Source: Variovorax sp. PCZ-1 | GTDB lineage: Bacteria; Pseudomonadota; Gammaproteobacteria; Burkholderiales; Burkholderiaceae_C | Direction: 5' to 3' | Length of the DNA stretch: 64,000 nucleotides | NCBI RefSeq assembly: GCF_018413605.1 | Contig: NZ_JAHCDN010000001.1 | Coordinates: forward strand, 1,612,001-1,676,000 | Shown here: positions 26,036-33,364 of the stretch, one piece after another | Position numbering within the stretch: position 1 is the first letter of the stretch | Layout: every line of letters starts with the position of its first letter | Notes under the pieces: generated by a model | What the model saw: the letters and a program-made list of their open reading frames with translations, nothing else | Database searches by the model: none | What the model was told of the DNA's origin: nothing | Program-made: the position numbers and the translations under genes

Positions 26036-27220
26036 ATGAAAATATCCCACAGAGCCCAGAAAGTTGAGCCCTTCTATGTGATGGAGGTGTTCAAGGAGGC
26101 ATCGAAGCTAGCAAAAGAAGTCGCGCATACCGACAAACCGATGATTTTTCTGAGTGTGGGTGAACCTGATTTCACCGCGCCTGCGCTCGTACAAGAAGCT
26201 GCCGCAAGAGCGATTACAAAAGGTCATACGCAATACACCAATGCCAATGGAATGGACTCGTTGCGCGAGAAGATCAGCACTTGGTATGCGCAGCGTTTCA
26301 ATGTGAACGTGCCCGCCAGCCGCATCGTGATCACCGCAGGCGCGTCTGCCGCTTTGCAGCTCGCCTGCCTCGCGCTTGTAGACGCAGGCGATGAAATTTT
26401 GATGCCCGATCCGAGCTACCCATGCAATCGGCATTTTGTGCATGCTGCGGATGGCGTGGCCAAGCTGATTGCAACCACGCCTGAAGAGCGCTTCCAGCTA
26501 AGCGCTGCCAAAGTTCAGGCCAACTGGGGCGCGAAGACCACGGGTGTGCTCCTGGCATCACCCTCCAACCCCACCGGCACATCCATTCATCCCGACGAGT
26601 TGCGCAAGATCCATGAGTTCGTAGGCTCCAAGGGCGGCATCACCATGATTGATGAGATTTATCTCGGCCTGAGCCACGACGCGACCTTCGGCAAATCCGC
26701 GCTTGAATTAGGTGACAACATCATCAGCATCAACAGCTTCTCCAAGTATTTCAACATGACGGGCTGGCGGCTGGGCTGGCTCGTCGTTCCTGAGAAGTTG
26801 GTGAGCCCCATCGAACGCCTCGCGCAAAACCTCTACATCTGCGCCAGCTCCATCTCGCAAGCGGCAGGCTTGGCTTGCTTCGAGCCAGAGAGCATCGCCA
26901 CTTACGAGCAGCGTCGCGCGGAGTTCAAAGCGCGCAGAGATTATTTTCTACCGGCTTTGAAAGAACTGGGTTTCAACATCCCCGTCGAGCCTGACGGCGC
27001 GTTTTACGTCTACGCCGATGCATCCCCACTGTTCGCCAAGCTGGGTGTGAATGACAGCTGGGATTTTGCCTTCGAGATCATGCGCCGCGCCCATGTAGCG
27101 ATCACCCCAGGGCGCGACTTTGGCACAGACAGCACGGCCAACTTCGTACGCTTCTCCACGGCCAGTTCCATGCAAGATCTGCAAACGGCCATTTCCCGAA
27201 TCCGCGAGGCCTTGAATTGA
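26036..27220 (+). CDS. Class I/II PLP-dependent aminotransferase
   Basis: A 394-residue aminotransferase of fold type I. The PLP lysine is K237 in SFSKYFNMTGWRLGW; PSNPTGT and the Arg near the C-terminus (FVRFSTASS) fit binding of an amino-acid carboxylate. Closest in appearance to the aspartate/alanine or succinyldiaminopimelate type aminotransferases; substrate cannot be decided from sequence alone. The stop overlaps the TTG start of ybgC (TTGA), so it heads the ybgC-tolQRA run. It is placed directly after the family B palindrome. Confidence 0.9.
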   Translation: MKISHRAQKVEPFYVMEVFKEASKLAKEVAHTDKPMIFLSVGEPDFTAPALVQEAAARAITKGHTQYTNANGMDSLREKISTWYAQRFNVNVPASRIVITAGASAALQLACLALVDAGDEILMPDPSYPCNRHFVHAADGVAKLIATTPEERFQLSAAKVQANWGAKTTGVLLASPSNPTGTSIHPDELRKIHEFVGSKGGITMIDEIYLGLSHDATFGKSALELGDNIISINSFSKYFNMTGWRLGWLVVPEKLVSPIERLAQNLYICASSISQAAGLACFEPESIATYEQRRAEFKARRDYFLPALKELGFNIPVEPDGAFYVYADASPLFAKLGVNDSWDFAFEIMRRAHVAITPGRDFGTDSTANFVRFSTASSMQDLQTAISRIREALN

Positions 27221-27651
27221 GTTTCAGTTTCCCCATCCGCGTCTACTGGGAAGACACTGATGCAGGTGGCATCGTGTTCTATGCAAACTATTTGAAATTC
27301 ATGGAGCGTGCCCGCACCGAATGGCTGCGCTCTTGTGGGATTTCACAGCAGGCTCTGAAGCAGGAGACGGGCGGTATGTTTGTCGTCACCGACACGCAGC
27401 TCAAGTATCTGCAACCTGCTCGCTTAGATGATCTGCTCACGGTGAGCGCCGAAATCATAGAAAAAGGCCGTGCGAGTATCAAGATTAAGCAAGAAATCAC
27501 CCTCTCGCCGGCAAAGAACCTGCGCGAAGTGCTATCAAATCAGGAGTCTGCAACGCTGATTTGCCAAGGCACAATTTGTATCGCTTGGGTTGATGCGGGA
27601 ACTTTGAAACCGGGCAGAATCCCAAAAGACATCCTCGAGGTACTAAATTGA
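27217..27651 (+). CDS. ybgC: Tol-Pal-associated acyl-CoA thioesterase YbgC
   Basis: A 144-residue hot-dog thioesterase that hydrolyses short or long acyl-CoA/ACP and sits at the head of tol operons. The catalytic Asp is in VYWEDTDAGGIVFYANYL near residue 12. It starts with TTG overlapping the previous stop and ends overlapping the TTG start of tolQ. Element A is read in frame near residues 97-110 (SPAKNLREVLSNQE), replacing what is usually a short turn between the last strands. Confidence 0.93.
   Translation: MSFSFPIRVYWEDTDAGGIVFYANYLKFMERARTEWLRSCGISQQALKQETGGMFVVTDTQLKYLQPARLDDLLTVSAEIIEKGRASIKIKQEITLSPAKNLREVLSNQESATLICQGTICIAWVDAGTLKPGRIPKDILEVLN
27505..27547 (+). repeat. Dispersed element A, copy 9 (inside ybgC)
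   Basis: Plus copy, TCGCCGGCAAAGAACCTGCG, then AAGTGCTATCAAATCAGGAG. Confidence 0.85.
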
Positions 27652-28364
27652 ACGCTGCCAATCCCGATCTTTCTATTCTTCACCTCATCCTCAACGCCAG
27701 CTTTGTGGTGCAAGCCGTGATGCTGCTTCTGGTCGTCGTCTCGATTGCCAGTTGGGCGGCGATCTTCCGCAAACTCGCGGCACTCAAGAAAATCAACACG
27801 CTCAACGAAAATTTTGAGAAAGAGTTTTGGAGTGGTTCCTCGCTGAATGATCTGTATGCCAGCGCTGCGCAGAATGCCAAACTCGCTGGCCCCATGGAGC
27901 GCATCTTCGCCAGTGGCATGCGTGAATTTCAAAAACTGCGCGAGCGCCGCATCTCGGATGCAGGCACGCTGATGGACGGCGCACGCCGCGCCATGCGTGC
28001 GAGCTACCAGCGCGAGATGGATACCGCTGAGAGCAATCTCTCCTTCCTCGCTTCGGTCGGCTCGGTATCGCCGTATGTAGGTTTGTTTGGCACGGTCTGG
28101 GGCATCATGCATGCATTCACGGGCTTGGCATCGCTTCAGCAAGTCACACTCGCTACGGTTGCTCCCGGTATTGCGGAAGCACTCGTGGCCACCGCCATTG
28201 GCCTCTTTGCCGCCATTCCTGCCGTCGTAGCTTACAACCGCTTTGCGCGAGATATTGATCGCGTGGCGATTCGGCTGGAGACTTTCATGGAAGAGTTCAC
28301 CAACATCTTGCAGCGCAACCTTGGCAGCCACGCAGCCGCTCAAACCACATCCTCTGGCCACTGA
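27648..28364 (+). CDS. tolQ: Tol-Pal system motor protein TolQ
   Basis: A 238-residue inner-membrane protein of the MotA/TolQ/ExbB family; with TolR it forms the proton channel that powers TolA during outer-membrane constriction. Three membrane segments are seen (about 19-38, 138-160, 176-196), with SVGSVSPYVGLFGTVWGIMH and the conserved AEALVATAIGLFAAIPAVVAY. It begins with TTG overlapping the ybgC stop. tolR follows after 12 bases. Confidence 0.97.
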   Translation: MNAANPDLSILHLILNASFVVQAVMLLLVVVSIASWAAIFRKLAALKKINTLNENFEKEFWSGSSLNDLYASAAQNAKLAGPMERIFASGMREFQKLRERRISDAGTLMDGARRAMRASYQREMDTAESNLSFLASVGSVSPYVGLFGTVWGIMHAFTGLASLQQVTLATVAPGIAEALVATAIGLFAAIPAVVAYNRFARDIDRVAIRLETFMEEFTNILQRNLGSHAAAQTTSSGH

Positions 28365-28376
28365 AAGGAGCGCATC

Positions 28377-28805
28377 ATGCCCACGATGATTTCCCGAGGA
28401 AGAGGCAGACGCACCATCAATGAAATCAACATGGTGCCCTTCATTGATGTGATGCTCGTATTGCTGATCATCTTCATGGTGACTGCGCCACTGATCACGC
28501 CCAGCATGATTGATTTACCCAGTGTGGGCGAAGCCGCCAAGCAGCCAGATGCCGTGATTCAGATCATCATTCAAAAAGACGAGTCTTTGGAGCTAAAACA
28601 GCTTCCCGCCGGCAAAGAATCTGCGCGAACAGCTATCAATTCAGTAGCAGATCAAGTGAAGAAGATGCAAGCTGGGCAAGCCAATGTGGCCGTTGTCATC
28701 AGCGCAGACAAAAGCGTGAAATACGAAACCGTGGTGAACGTGATGGACAAACTCAAGCGTGCGGGGATTGAGCGTGTTGGCTTATCGGTGCAGCTCGCCA
28801 AGTAA
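28377..28805 (+). CDS. tolR: Tol-Pal system protein TolR
   Basis: A 142-residue ExbD/TolR protein with one membrane helix carrying the proton-relay Asp in FIDVMLVLLIIFMV near residue 23, and a periplasmic domain. GGAGCGCATC precedes the start. Element A is read in frame near residues 78-91 (PAGKESARTAINSV), in the periplasmic part. Its stop is three bases before tolA. Confidence 0.96.
   Translation: MPTMISRGRGRRTINEINMVPFIDVMLVLLIIFMVTAPLITPSMIDLPSVGEAAKQPDAVIQIIIQKDESLELKQLPAGKESARTAINSVADQVKKMQAGQANVAVVISADKSVKYETVVNVMDKLKRAGIERVGLSVQLAK
28606..28648 (+). repeat. Dispersed element A, copy 10 (inside tolR)
   Basis: Plus copy, CCGCCGGCAAAGAATCTGCG, then AACAGCTATCAATTCAGTAG. Confidence 0.85.
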
Positions 28806-28808
28806 GCT

Positions 28809-29603
28809 ATGCCAAGCAAAGCAGAGCGCATTGATTTTTATCCCCCGCGCCCGCAAGGTACGGGGCGTGCACTCTCTTTCGCCCTGCTCGCGCATCTGCT
28901 GCTCATGGGCGCACTCACTTGGGGCGTGAGCTGGAAACGTGAAGCGACAGTCGCCACGGTTGAAGCCGAGCTGTGGAGTGCCCTGCCGCAGCAAGCCGCG
29001 CCCAAGTTGGTTGACGTGCCTCAGCCTCCGCCCACTCCAAAAGTAGAAACACCGCCCGAGCCCCCTTCTGTGAAAGCGCCTGATATCGCGGTAGATAAAG
29101 AAAAGCTCAAAACAGCGCCGAAGGTTGAGTCGAAACCTGAGCAGAAGCCCCCTCCCAAGACAGAGGTCAAACCTGTACCAAAAGTTGACAAGGCTGCAGA
29201 GCAGCGCCAACGAGATGAGAAAGATAAAGCGGACGAGGCAAAGCGCAGACAAGACCAACTTGATCGAATGAATGCGCAAGCCAATGCAACGGGTGCGCCC
29301 TCTTCGCAAGGCACAGCCATGCAATCCAGCGGTCCCAGCAGCGGCTATGCAGGCCTCATCAAAGGCCGGGTGCGCCCTAATCTTGTCTTCCCTGGAAATG
29401 TGAGCGGCAATCCAATGGTCAGCGTTGAAGTGCGCCTCGCGCCTGATGGCACGGTGCTTGGACGCCCTAGAGTGCTCAAAAGCAGTGGCAGTGCAGCTTG
29501 GGACGAAGCTGTGGTACGCGCATTTGAAAAAACTGAGGTGCTGCCACGCGATGGCGGCAAAATTTGGTCGCCACTTGTGATTGATTGGCGTGTGAACGAC
29601 TGA
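28809..29603 (+). CDS. tolA: Cell-envelope protein TolA
   Basis: A 264-residue TolA: a membrane helix near residues 17-40 (GRALSFALLAHLLLMGALTW), a long Pro/Lys/Glu-rich spacer (about 60-165), and a C-terminal TonB-like domain (IKGRVRPNLVFPGNVSGNP; VLKSSGSAAWDEAVVRAFEK). TolA spans the periplasm to reach Pal and TolB. It completes tolQRA, but tolB and pal do not follow as usual; the next genes are a secreted HhH protein and a repeat protein. Confidence 0.94.
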   Translation: MPSKAERIDFYPPRPQGTGRALSFALLAHLLLMGALTWGVSWKREATVATVEAELWSALPQQAAPKLVDVPQPPPTPKVETPPEPPSVKAPDIAVDKEKLKTAPKVESKPEQKPPPKTEVKPVPKVDKAAEQRQRDEKDKADEAKRRQDQLDRMNAQANATGAPSSQGTAMQSSGPSSGYAGLIKGRVRPNLVFPGNVSGNPMVSVEVRLAPDGTVLGRPRVLKSSGSAAWDEAVVRAFEKTEVLPRDGGKIWSPLVIDWRVND

Positions 29604-29754
29604 CTTTTTGTACTCAATGGTTAAAAATCAGGGTTTTGCCTGACTTCTGAAAACATCTCAAGTCAACCTCGCCCCGCGCATACCGTTATAGTTTCGTAGC
29701 TTCGGGTTGACCGAACTCAAAAACCTATCCATCCATCTTTCGAGGAGTTGTCCC

Positions 29755-30405
29755 ATGTTGAAAAAACTGTTTGTTTTATTTGCTCTGTTTTACGCAGCAC
29801 TGTCATTTGCTGCTGTTGATGTGAACAAGGCTACCGCTGCTGAGCTCGATGGCATCAAAGGCATCGGCCCCGGTATTTCCGGCAAGATTCTTGATGAGCG
29901 CAAAAAGGGCAATTTCAAAGATTGGAATGACCTCGTGACCCGCGTGAACGGCATCGGCGAAACCAATGCTGCTAAATTCTCCGCAGAAGGCATGACCGTG
30001 AACGGCCAAGGCTTCAAAGGTGTCGCCGCTGCTCCTGCCAAGAAGGATGACAAGCCAATGGCTAAAGATGCAGCAGCTAAGCCAGCCGCCGCAACTGCCG
30101 CCGCTCCAGCGAAGGATGCCAAAGCTGCAGACGCTAAGCCTGCCGCTGCCGCAGCTCCTGCTGCCAAGCCAGAAGCCAAAGCTGATCCAAAAGCTGATGC
30201 CAAAGCAAAAGCTGACGCTGAGAAGAAAGCCAAGGCTGATGAGAAGGCCAAAGCTGCTGAAGAGAAAAAAGCCAAAGCTGAAGCTGATAAGAAAGCAAAA
30301 GCAGATGCAAAAGCCAAGGCCGAAGCTGACAAGAAAGCTGCTGCTCCTAAGAAAGACGAGAAAGCCGCTGCTGCAGCGCCTAAGAAAGAAGAGCCAAAGA
30401 AGTAA
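29755..30405 (+). CDS. Secreted ComEA-like helix-hairpin-helix protein with Lys/Ala-rich tail
   Basis: A 216-residue protein with a signal peptide (MLKKLFVLFALFYAALSFAA), then a ComEA-type double helix-hairpin-helix domain at about 21-80 (ELDGIKGIGPGISGKILDER; LVTRVNGIGETNAAKF), which binds DNA in the periplasm in competence proteins. From about residue 90 to the end it is almost only Lys, Ala, Asp, Glu and Pro, like the TolA spacer or histone H1. The start at 29755 follows GAGGAG. A strong terminator follows. A DNA-uptake or DNA-packing role is likely but unproven. Confidence 0.82.
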   Translation: MLKKLFVLFALFYAALSFAAVDVNKATAAELDGIKGIGPGISGKILDERKKGNFKDWNDLVTRVNGIGETNAAKFSAEGMTVNGQGFKGVAAAPAKKDDKPMAKDAAAKPAAATAAAPAKDAKAADAKPAAAAAPAAKPEAKADPKADAKAKADAEKKAKADEKAKAAEEKKAKAEADKKAKADAKAKAEADKKAAAPKKDEKAAAAAPKKEEPKK

Positions 30406-30422
30406 TCTTCTGATCGCCTCTC

Positions 30423-30452
30423 AAAAAAGCCCGGTTCTCCGGGCTTTTTTTT
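30423..30452 (+). terminator. Rho-independent terminator after the HhH gene
   Basis: AGCCCGG and CCGGGCT around a TTCT loop, followed by a run of T; A-run on the left side. Confidence 0.92.
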
Positions 30453-30732
30453 GTTCATTTTTGAGCGATTTGCCGCTATAAGGCTCATGCTCGGTGCAGC
30501 AATAGCTGCTTTTTTCAATCGCAAATTGCTCCGCACAACAAGCCATAACGTTCCAAGGATTGCTGCAGAATTTGAAAATATGTGTGTCTTTTCTACTCGT
30601 TCAGTGGCAATTTCTCACACAAAACTAAACATTAAGTGCTATAAATCCCGTTGAGTTACAAATTCGTCAGACACTGGCGAACGAGCTCACCGAGAGACTC
30701 AAATCAACAATCTCGCATACTGGGGAACATTC
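30453..30732. other. Intergenic region upstream of the 23-residue repeat protein
   Basis: AT-rich, no gene seen. It holds a possible -10 sequence TATAAA at about 30640, in a stretch otherwise without a clear -35, and GGGGAACATTC just before the start codon at 30733 as ribosome-binding site. The sequence AGCAATAGCTGC at about 30497 recalls element A but the rest does not match. Confidence 0.4.
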
Positions 30733-33243
30733 ATGCAACACAACAACCTCGCATCCAAAGCAAAGCAGCGCAGTTTCAAAGCGGCAGGCATTTGCGCTAT
30801 TTTGGGCAGCTCTTTCTTCATGATGAGCACAGCCCTAGCCGCCAAGCACGGGGATGGCCACGGCAACGAAGGCTACGATACAGCCGCAGAATGTGATGCC
30901 GCTGTGGCAGCTGGTACTGCCAAGTTCTACCGCCCGCACACCACGCATGAGCCGCTCAAGCGCGCTGGCGAGGCCGATGTGAAAGTGCAAAAACTCTCCG
31001 ATCTCACGGCCGCCAAAGAAGCAGCAAGCGCTTTGGGTTATGACGCTGCGGGCTACACACGCGGCGCGTGTGATATCGGCGTCGGTCGCTCGCAAGGCCG
31101 CGATGGTGTGAGCGCCGGTTTGATAGGCAAATATATTCCTTACGGCCCAGAAATGGCTGTGAACGTGTATTACGACGCAGCGGGCAAAGCCGTGCGCGCC
31201 AGCATGAAGCAGTGCGACAACAATTTCAGCGGCAACATGCCTCGCCCCGTTGGCGCTGTCACCAAAGCAGAAGCCAGCGAGTGCTTTGCCAATGTGCAGA
31301 TCCCCGCCAAATTTGAGACGAAGACCGAGCAGGTCGTTAAAGTGCCGGCCACCAAGCGCTTTGAGCCGATTGCTGCCACTTTCAAAACCGTGAGCGAGCA
31401 AGTGTTGGTCTCTCCAGAGATGAAGCGCCAAATTCCTGTGCCTGCCACGTACAAAACCGTGAGCGAAGAAGTGGTGATCCAGCCCGCCACCACGCGCGAC
31501 GAGCCCGTGCCAGCCACTTACAAAATGGTGAGCGAGCGGGTTTTGGTGAAAGCTGAGAGCAAGCGCATTGAAGTGACACCACCAACCTACAAAACTGTGA
31601 GCGAGCAAGTGCTGGTCACGCCAGCGCAGAAGGTGCTCAAAGCGATTCCTGCGGAATACGTGATGAAAGACGAAGAAGTTGTTGATCGCCCAGCGACCAC
31701 CCGCGTGGAAACTGTGCCGGCTACTTTCAAAACCGTCACTGAGCAAGTGCTCTCCCGCCCCGAGAGCGTGCGCTATGAGCCCATCGCCGTTCCTCTGCGC
31801 ACAGTGCGTGAAGAAGTGGAGCGCACAGCGGCTAGCTCGCGCTTGCAAGTCACACCTGCCGTTTACAAGACGGTGACCGAGCGCGTTTTGGTCAAGGAAG
31901 CTGGCAAGCGTTTGGTCGAAGTGCCGGCCACTTACGAAACCGTGACCGAGCGCGTGAAAATCGCTGATGCCACCAAGGAGTGGAAGCGCGGCCGTGCCTA
32001 CATTGGCCAAGCTGTGGAGGTGCGCCCTCTGCGCGGCTTCGTCGTCGGAGCGGATGGCAAAGTGGCTGGAAATCGCGTGGAAGTATCTTCCGCAGCGAAC
32101 CCAGCAGGCGGCCGGGGTGTGGTCGATACTCAAATCGTTGCGGGTAACAACAGCAATTTGGACGATGATGTGATGTGTCTGGTCGCTATTCCAGAGCAAT
32201 TCCAAATCATCACGCGCCAAGTCGTGAAAACACCTGCGAGCGTGCGCGAAGTGGAAATCCCCGCTGAATATGCCACCGTGACGCGTCAAGAACTCGTCAC
32301 CGCAGCCAGCAGCTCTGAGATTGCTATCCCTGCAACGATGCAAACCGTGACACGCCAAGAGATCGATATCGACAAACTCAAAGCTGCTGGCTACAAGTTT
32401 GACGACAAAGGCAACATCATCGCCACGCCAAGCGGCGAGCGCGTGCTGCGCGCTGCCAGTCTGCGCACAGGCGCAGCCGGTGTGACCGCAGCGAATGCCG
32501 TGGGCAAAGGTGCAGAGTCTGGCGAAGAAGGCTATGTGCGCGAGATCAAGATTCCTGCGGTGTACCAGACGGTAAGCCGCCAAGTGATTGATCAACCCGC
32601 TACTGTGCGCACGATCGAAGTGCCCGGCACGATGAAAACCATCAAGACCCGTATCGAAGCAGCGCCTGCCCGTACGGAAGAGTCCACCATCCCTGCCGTG
32701 TATCGCACACAGACACGTCAAGTTGTGGATCAAGCAGCGACACAGCGCGAGATCGTGATCCCAGCCGAGTACCGCAATGTTGAGCGCCGCGTGGTCGATA
32801 CCCCCGCAACAACGCGCAAGATCCCTGTGGCTGCTGTCACCCAAACCGTGCAACGCCGTGTGGTGGATACGCCTGCGAGCATGCGTGAGGAAACGATCCC
32901 CGCTGTGTACCGCACCGTCACGCGTCAAGTCATCGACCAAGCCGCCAGCTTGCGTGAGATCAGTGTGCCAGCGCAGTACGACACGATCAGCTACCAAGTG
33001 AAAACGGCAGATGCCCGCACAGAAAATCGCGCGATCCTTTGCGAAACCAATGCCACACCTGCCAAGATCATGGAAATCCAGCGTGCGCTTTCGACAGCTG
33101 GCTTCAACCCTGGCCCTGTCAACGGCGTGTTGCGCGAGAGCACCATGCGCGCTGTGAATGGCTACCAGCAATCCAAAGGCTTGCCAGTGGATGGTTTCTT
33201 GAACCTGGAAACTGTGAAGTCTCTCGGCGTGTCGCCGAACTGA
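30733..33243 (+). CDS. Secreted protein of twenty 23-residue repeats with a C-terminal peptidoglycan-binding domain
   Basis: An 836-residue protein of no recognised overall function. Residues 1-36 are a signal peptide ending STALAA. Residues 37-189 are a small cysteine-containing domain. Then come 23-residue units of the form IPAxYxTVTxQVV-xxPATxRxxx: ten in exact register from 190 to 419, a 66-residue insert, three from 486, an insert to 606, and seven from 607 to 767. The end (about 775-836: KIMEIQRALSTAGFNPGPVN, GLPVDGFLNLETV) is a PG_binding_1 domain. This suggests a rod-like, beta-rich periplasmic or surface protein fixed to murein. Terminators lie before and after, so it is a single-gene unit. 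Confidence 0.85.
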   Translation: MQHNNLASKAKQRSFKAAGICAILGSSFFMMSTALAAKHGDGHGNEGYDTAAECDAAVAAGTAKFYRPHTTHEPLKRAGEADVKVQKLSDLTAAKEAASALGYDAAGYTRGACDIGVGRSQGRDGVSAGLIGKYIPYGPEMAVNVYYDAAGKAVRASMKQCDNNFSGNMPRPVGAVTKAEASECFANVQIPAKFETKTEQVVKVPATKRFEPIAATFKTVSEQVLVSPEMKRQIPVPATYKTVSEEVVIQPATTRDEPVPATYKMVSERVLVKAESKRIEVTPPTYKTVSEQVLVTPAQKVLKAIPAEYVMKDEEVVDRPATTRVETVPATFKTVTEQVLSRPESVRYEPIAVPLRTVREEVERTAASSRLQVTPAVYKTVTERVLVKEAGKRLVEVPATYETVTERVKIADATKEWKRGRAYIGQAVEVRPLRGFVVGADGKVAGNRVEVSSAANPAGGRGVVDTQIVAGNNSNLDDDVMCLVAIPEQFQIITRQVVKTPASVREVEIPAEYATVTRQELVTAASSSEIAIPATMQTVTRQEIDIDKLKAAGYKFDDKGNIIATPSGERVLRAASLRTGAAGVTAANAVGKGAESGEEGYVREIKIPAVYQTVSRQVIDQPATVRTIEVPGTMKTIKTRIEAAPARTEESTIPAVYRTQTRQVVDQAATQREIVIPAEYRNVERRVVDTPATTRKIPVAAVTQTVQRRVVDTPASMREETIPAVYRTVTRQVIDQAASLREISVPAQYDTISYQVKTADARTENRAILCETNATPAKIMEIQRALSTAGFNPGPVNGVLRESTMRAVNGYQQSKGLPVDGFLNLETVKSLGVSPN

Positions 33244-33267
33244 TCAGCATCTCCAAGCGAAGTGTTT

Positions 33268-33294
33268 AAAGCCCGGTTCGCCGGGCTTTTTTTT
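33268..33294 (+). terminator. Rho-independent terminator after the repeat-protein gene
   Basis: AAAGCCCGG pairs with CCGGGCTTT around TTCG, followed by T residues; usable mainly for the plus strand. Confidence 0.93.
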
Positions 33295-33323
33295 GTGATT
33301 TTTTAAGGCTTTTGAGCAGTTTG

Positions 33324-33364
33324 ACAGCGTAGATACTGCGCAAAGTGCTCATCAATTGATAGCA
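33324..33364 (+). repeat. Dispersed element A, copy 11 (spans the add stop)
   Basis: Divergent plus copy with GATACTGCGCAAAGTGCTCA then TCAATTGATAGCAA. It reaches into the 3' end of the minus-strand adenosine deaminase gene and encodes its last residues (SIAIN) and stop. Confidence 0.75.

Noticed and set aside
27540-28361. 273-codon frame antisense to tolQ
   Set aside because: Shadow frame; TolQ is unmistakable on the plus strand.
30185-30345. Short-period DNA repeats suggested a microsatellite
   Set aside because: They are the codons of the Lys/Ala-rich tail (AAA/AAG-GCT/GCC patterns), a coding feature.
30478-30530. Possible additional copy of element A before the repeat-protein gene
   Set aside because: Only AGCAATAGCTGC matches; the GCGCA and CCGGC landmarks are missing.
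31300-33033. Regular 69-base spacing suggested a CRISPR or tandem DNA repeat array
   Set aside because: The spacing is that of a coding 23-residue repeat; no identical short repeats with unique spacers, and the frame is open throughout.
30835-33171. Very long open frame (778 codons) on the minus strand opposite the repeat-protein gene
   Set aside because: It mirrors the codon bias and repeats of the plus-strand gene, has no domain, no ribosome-binding site and is rich in His, Arg and Cys as antisense frames usually are.
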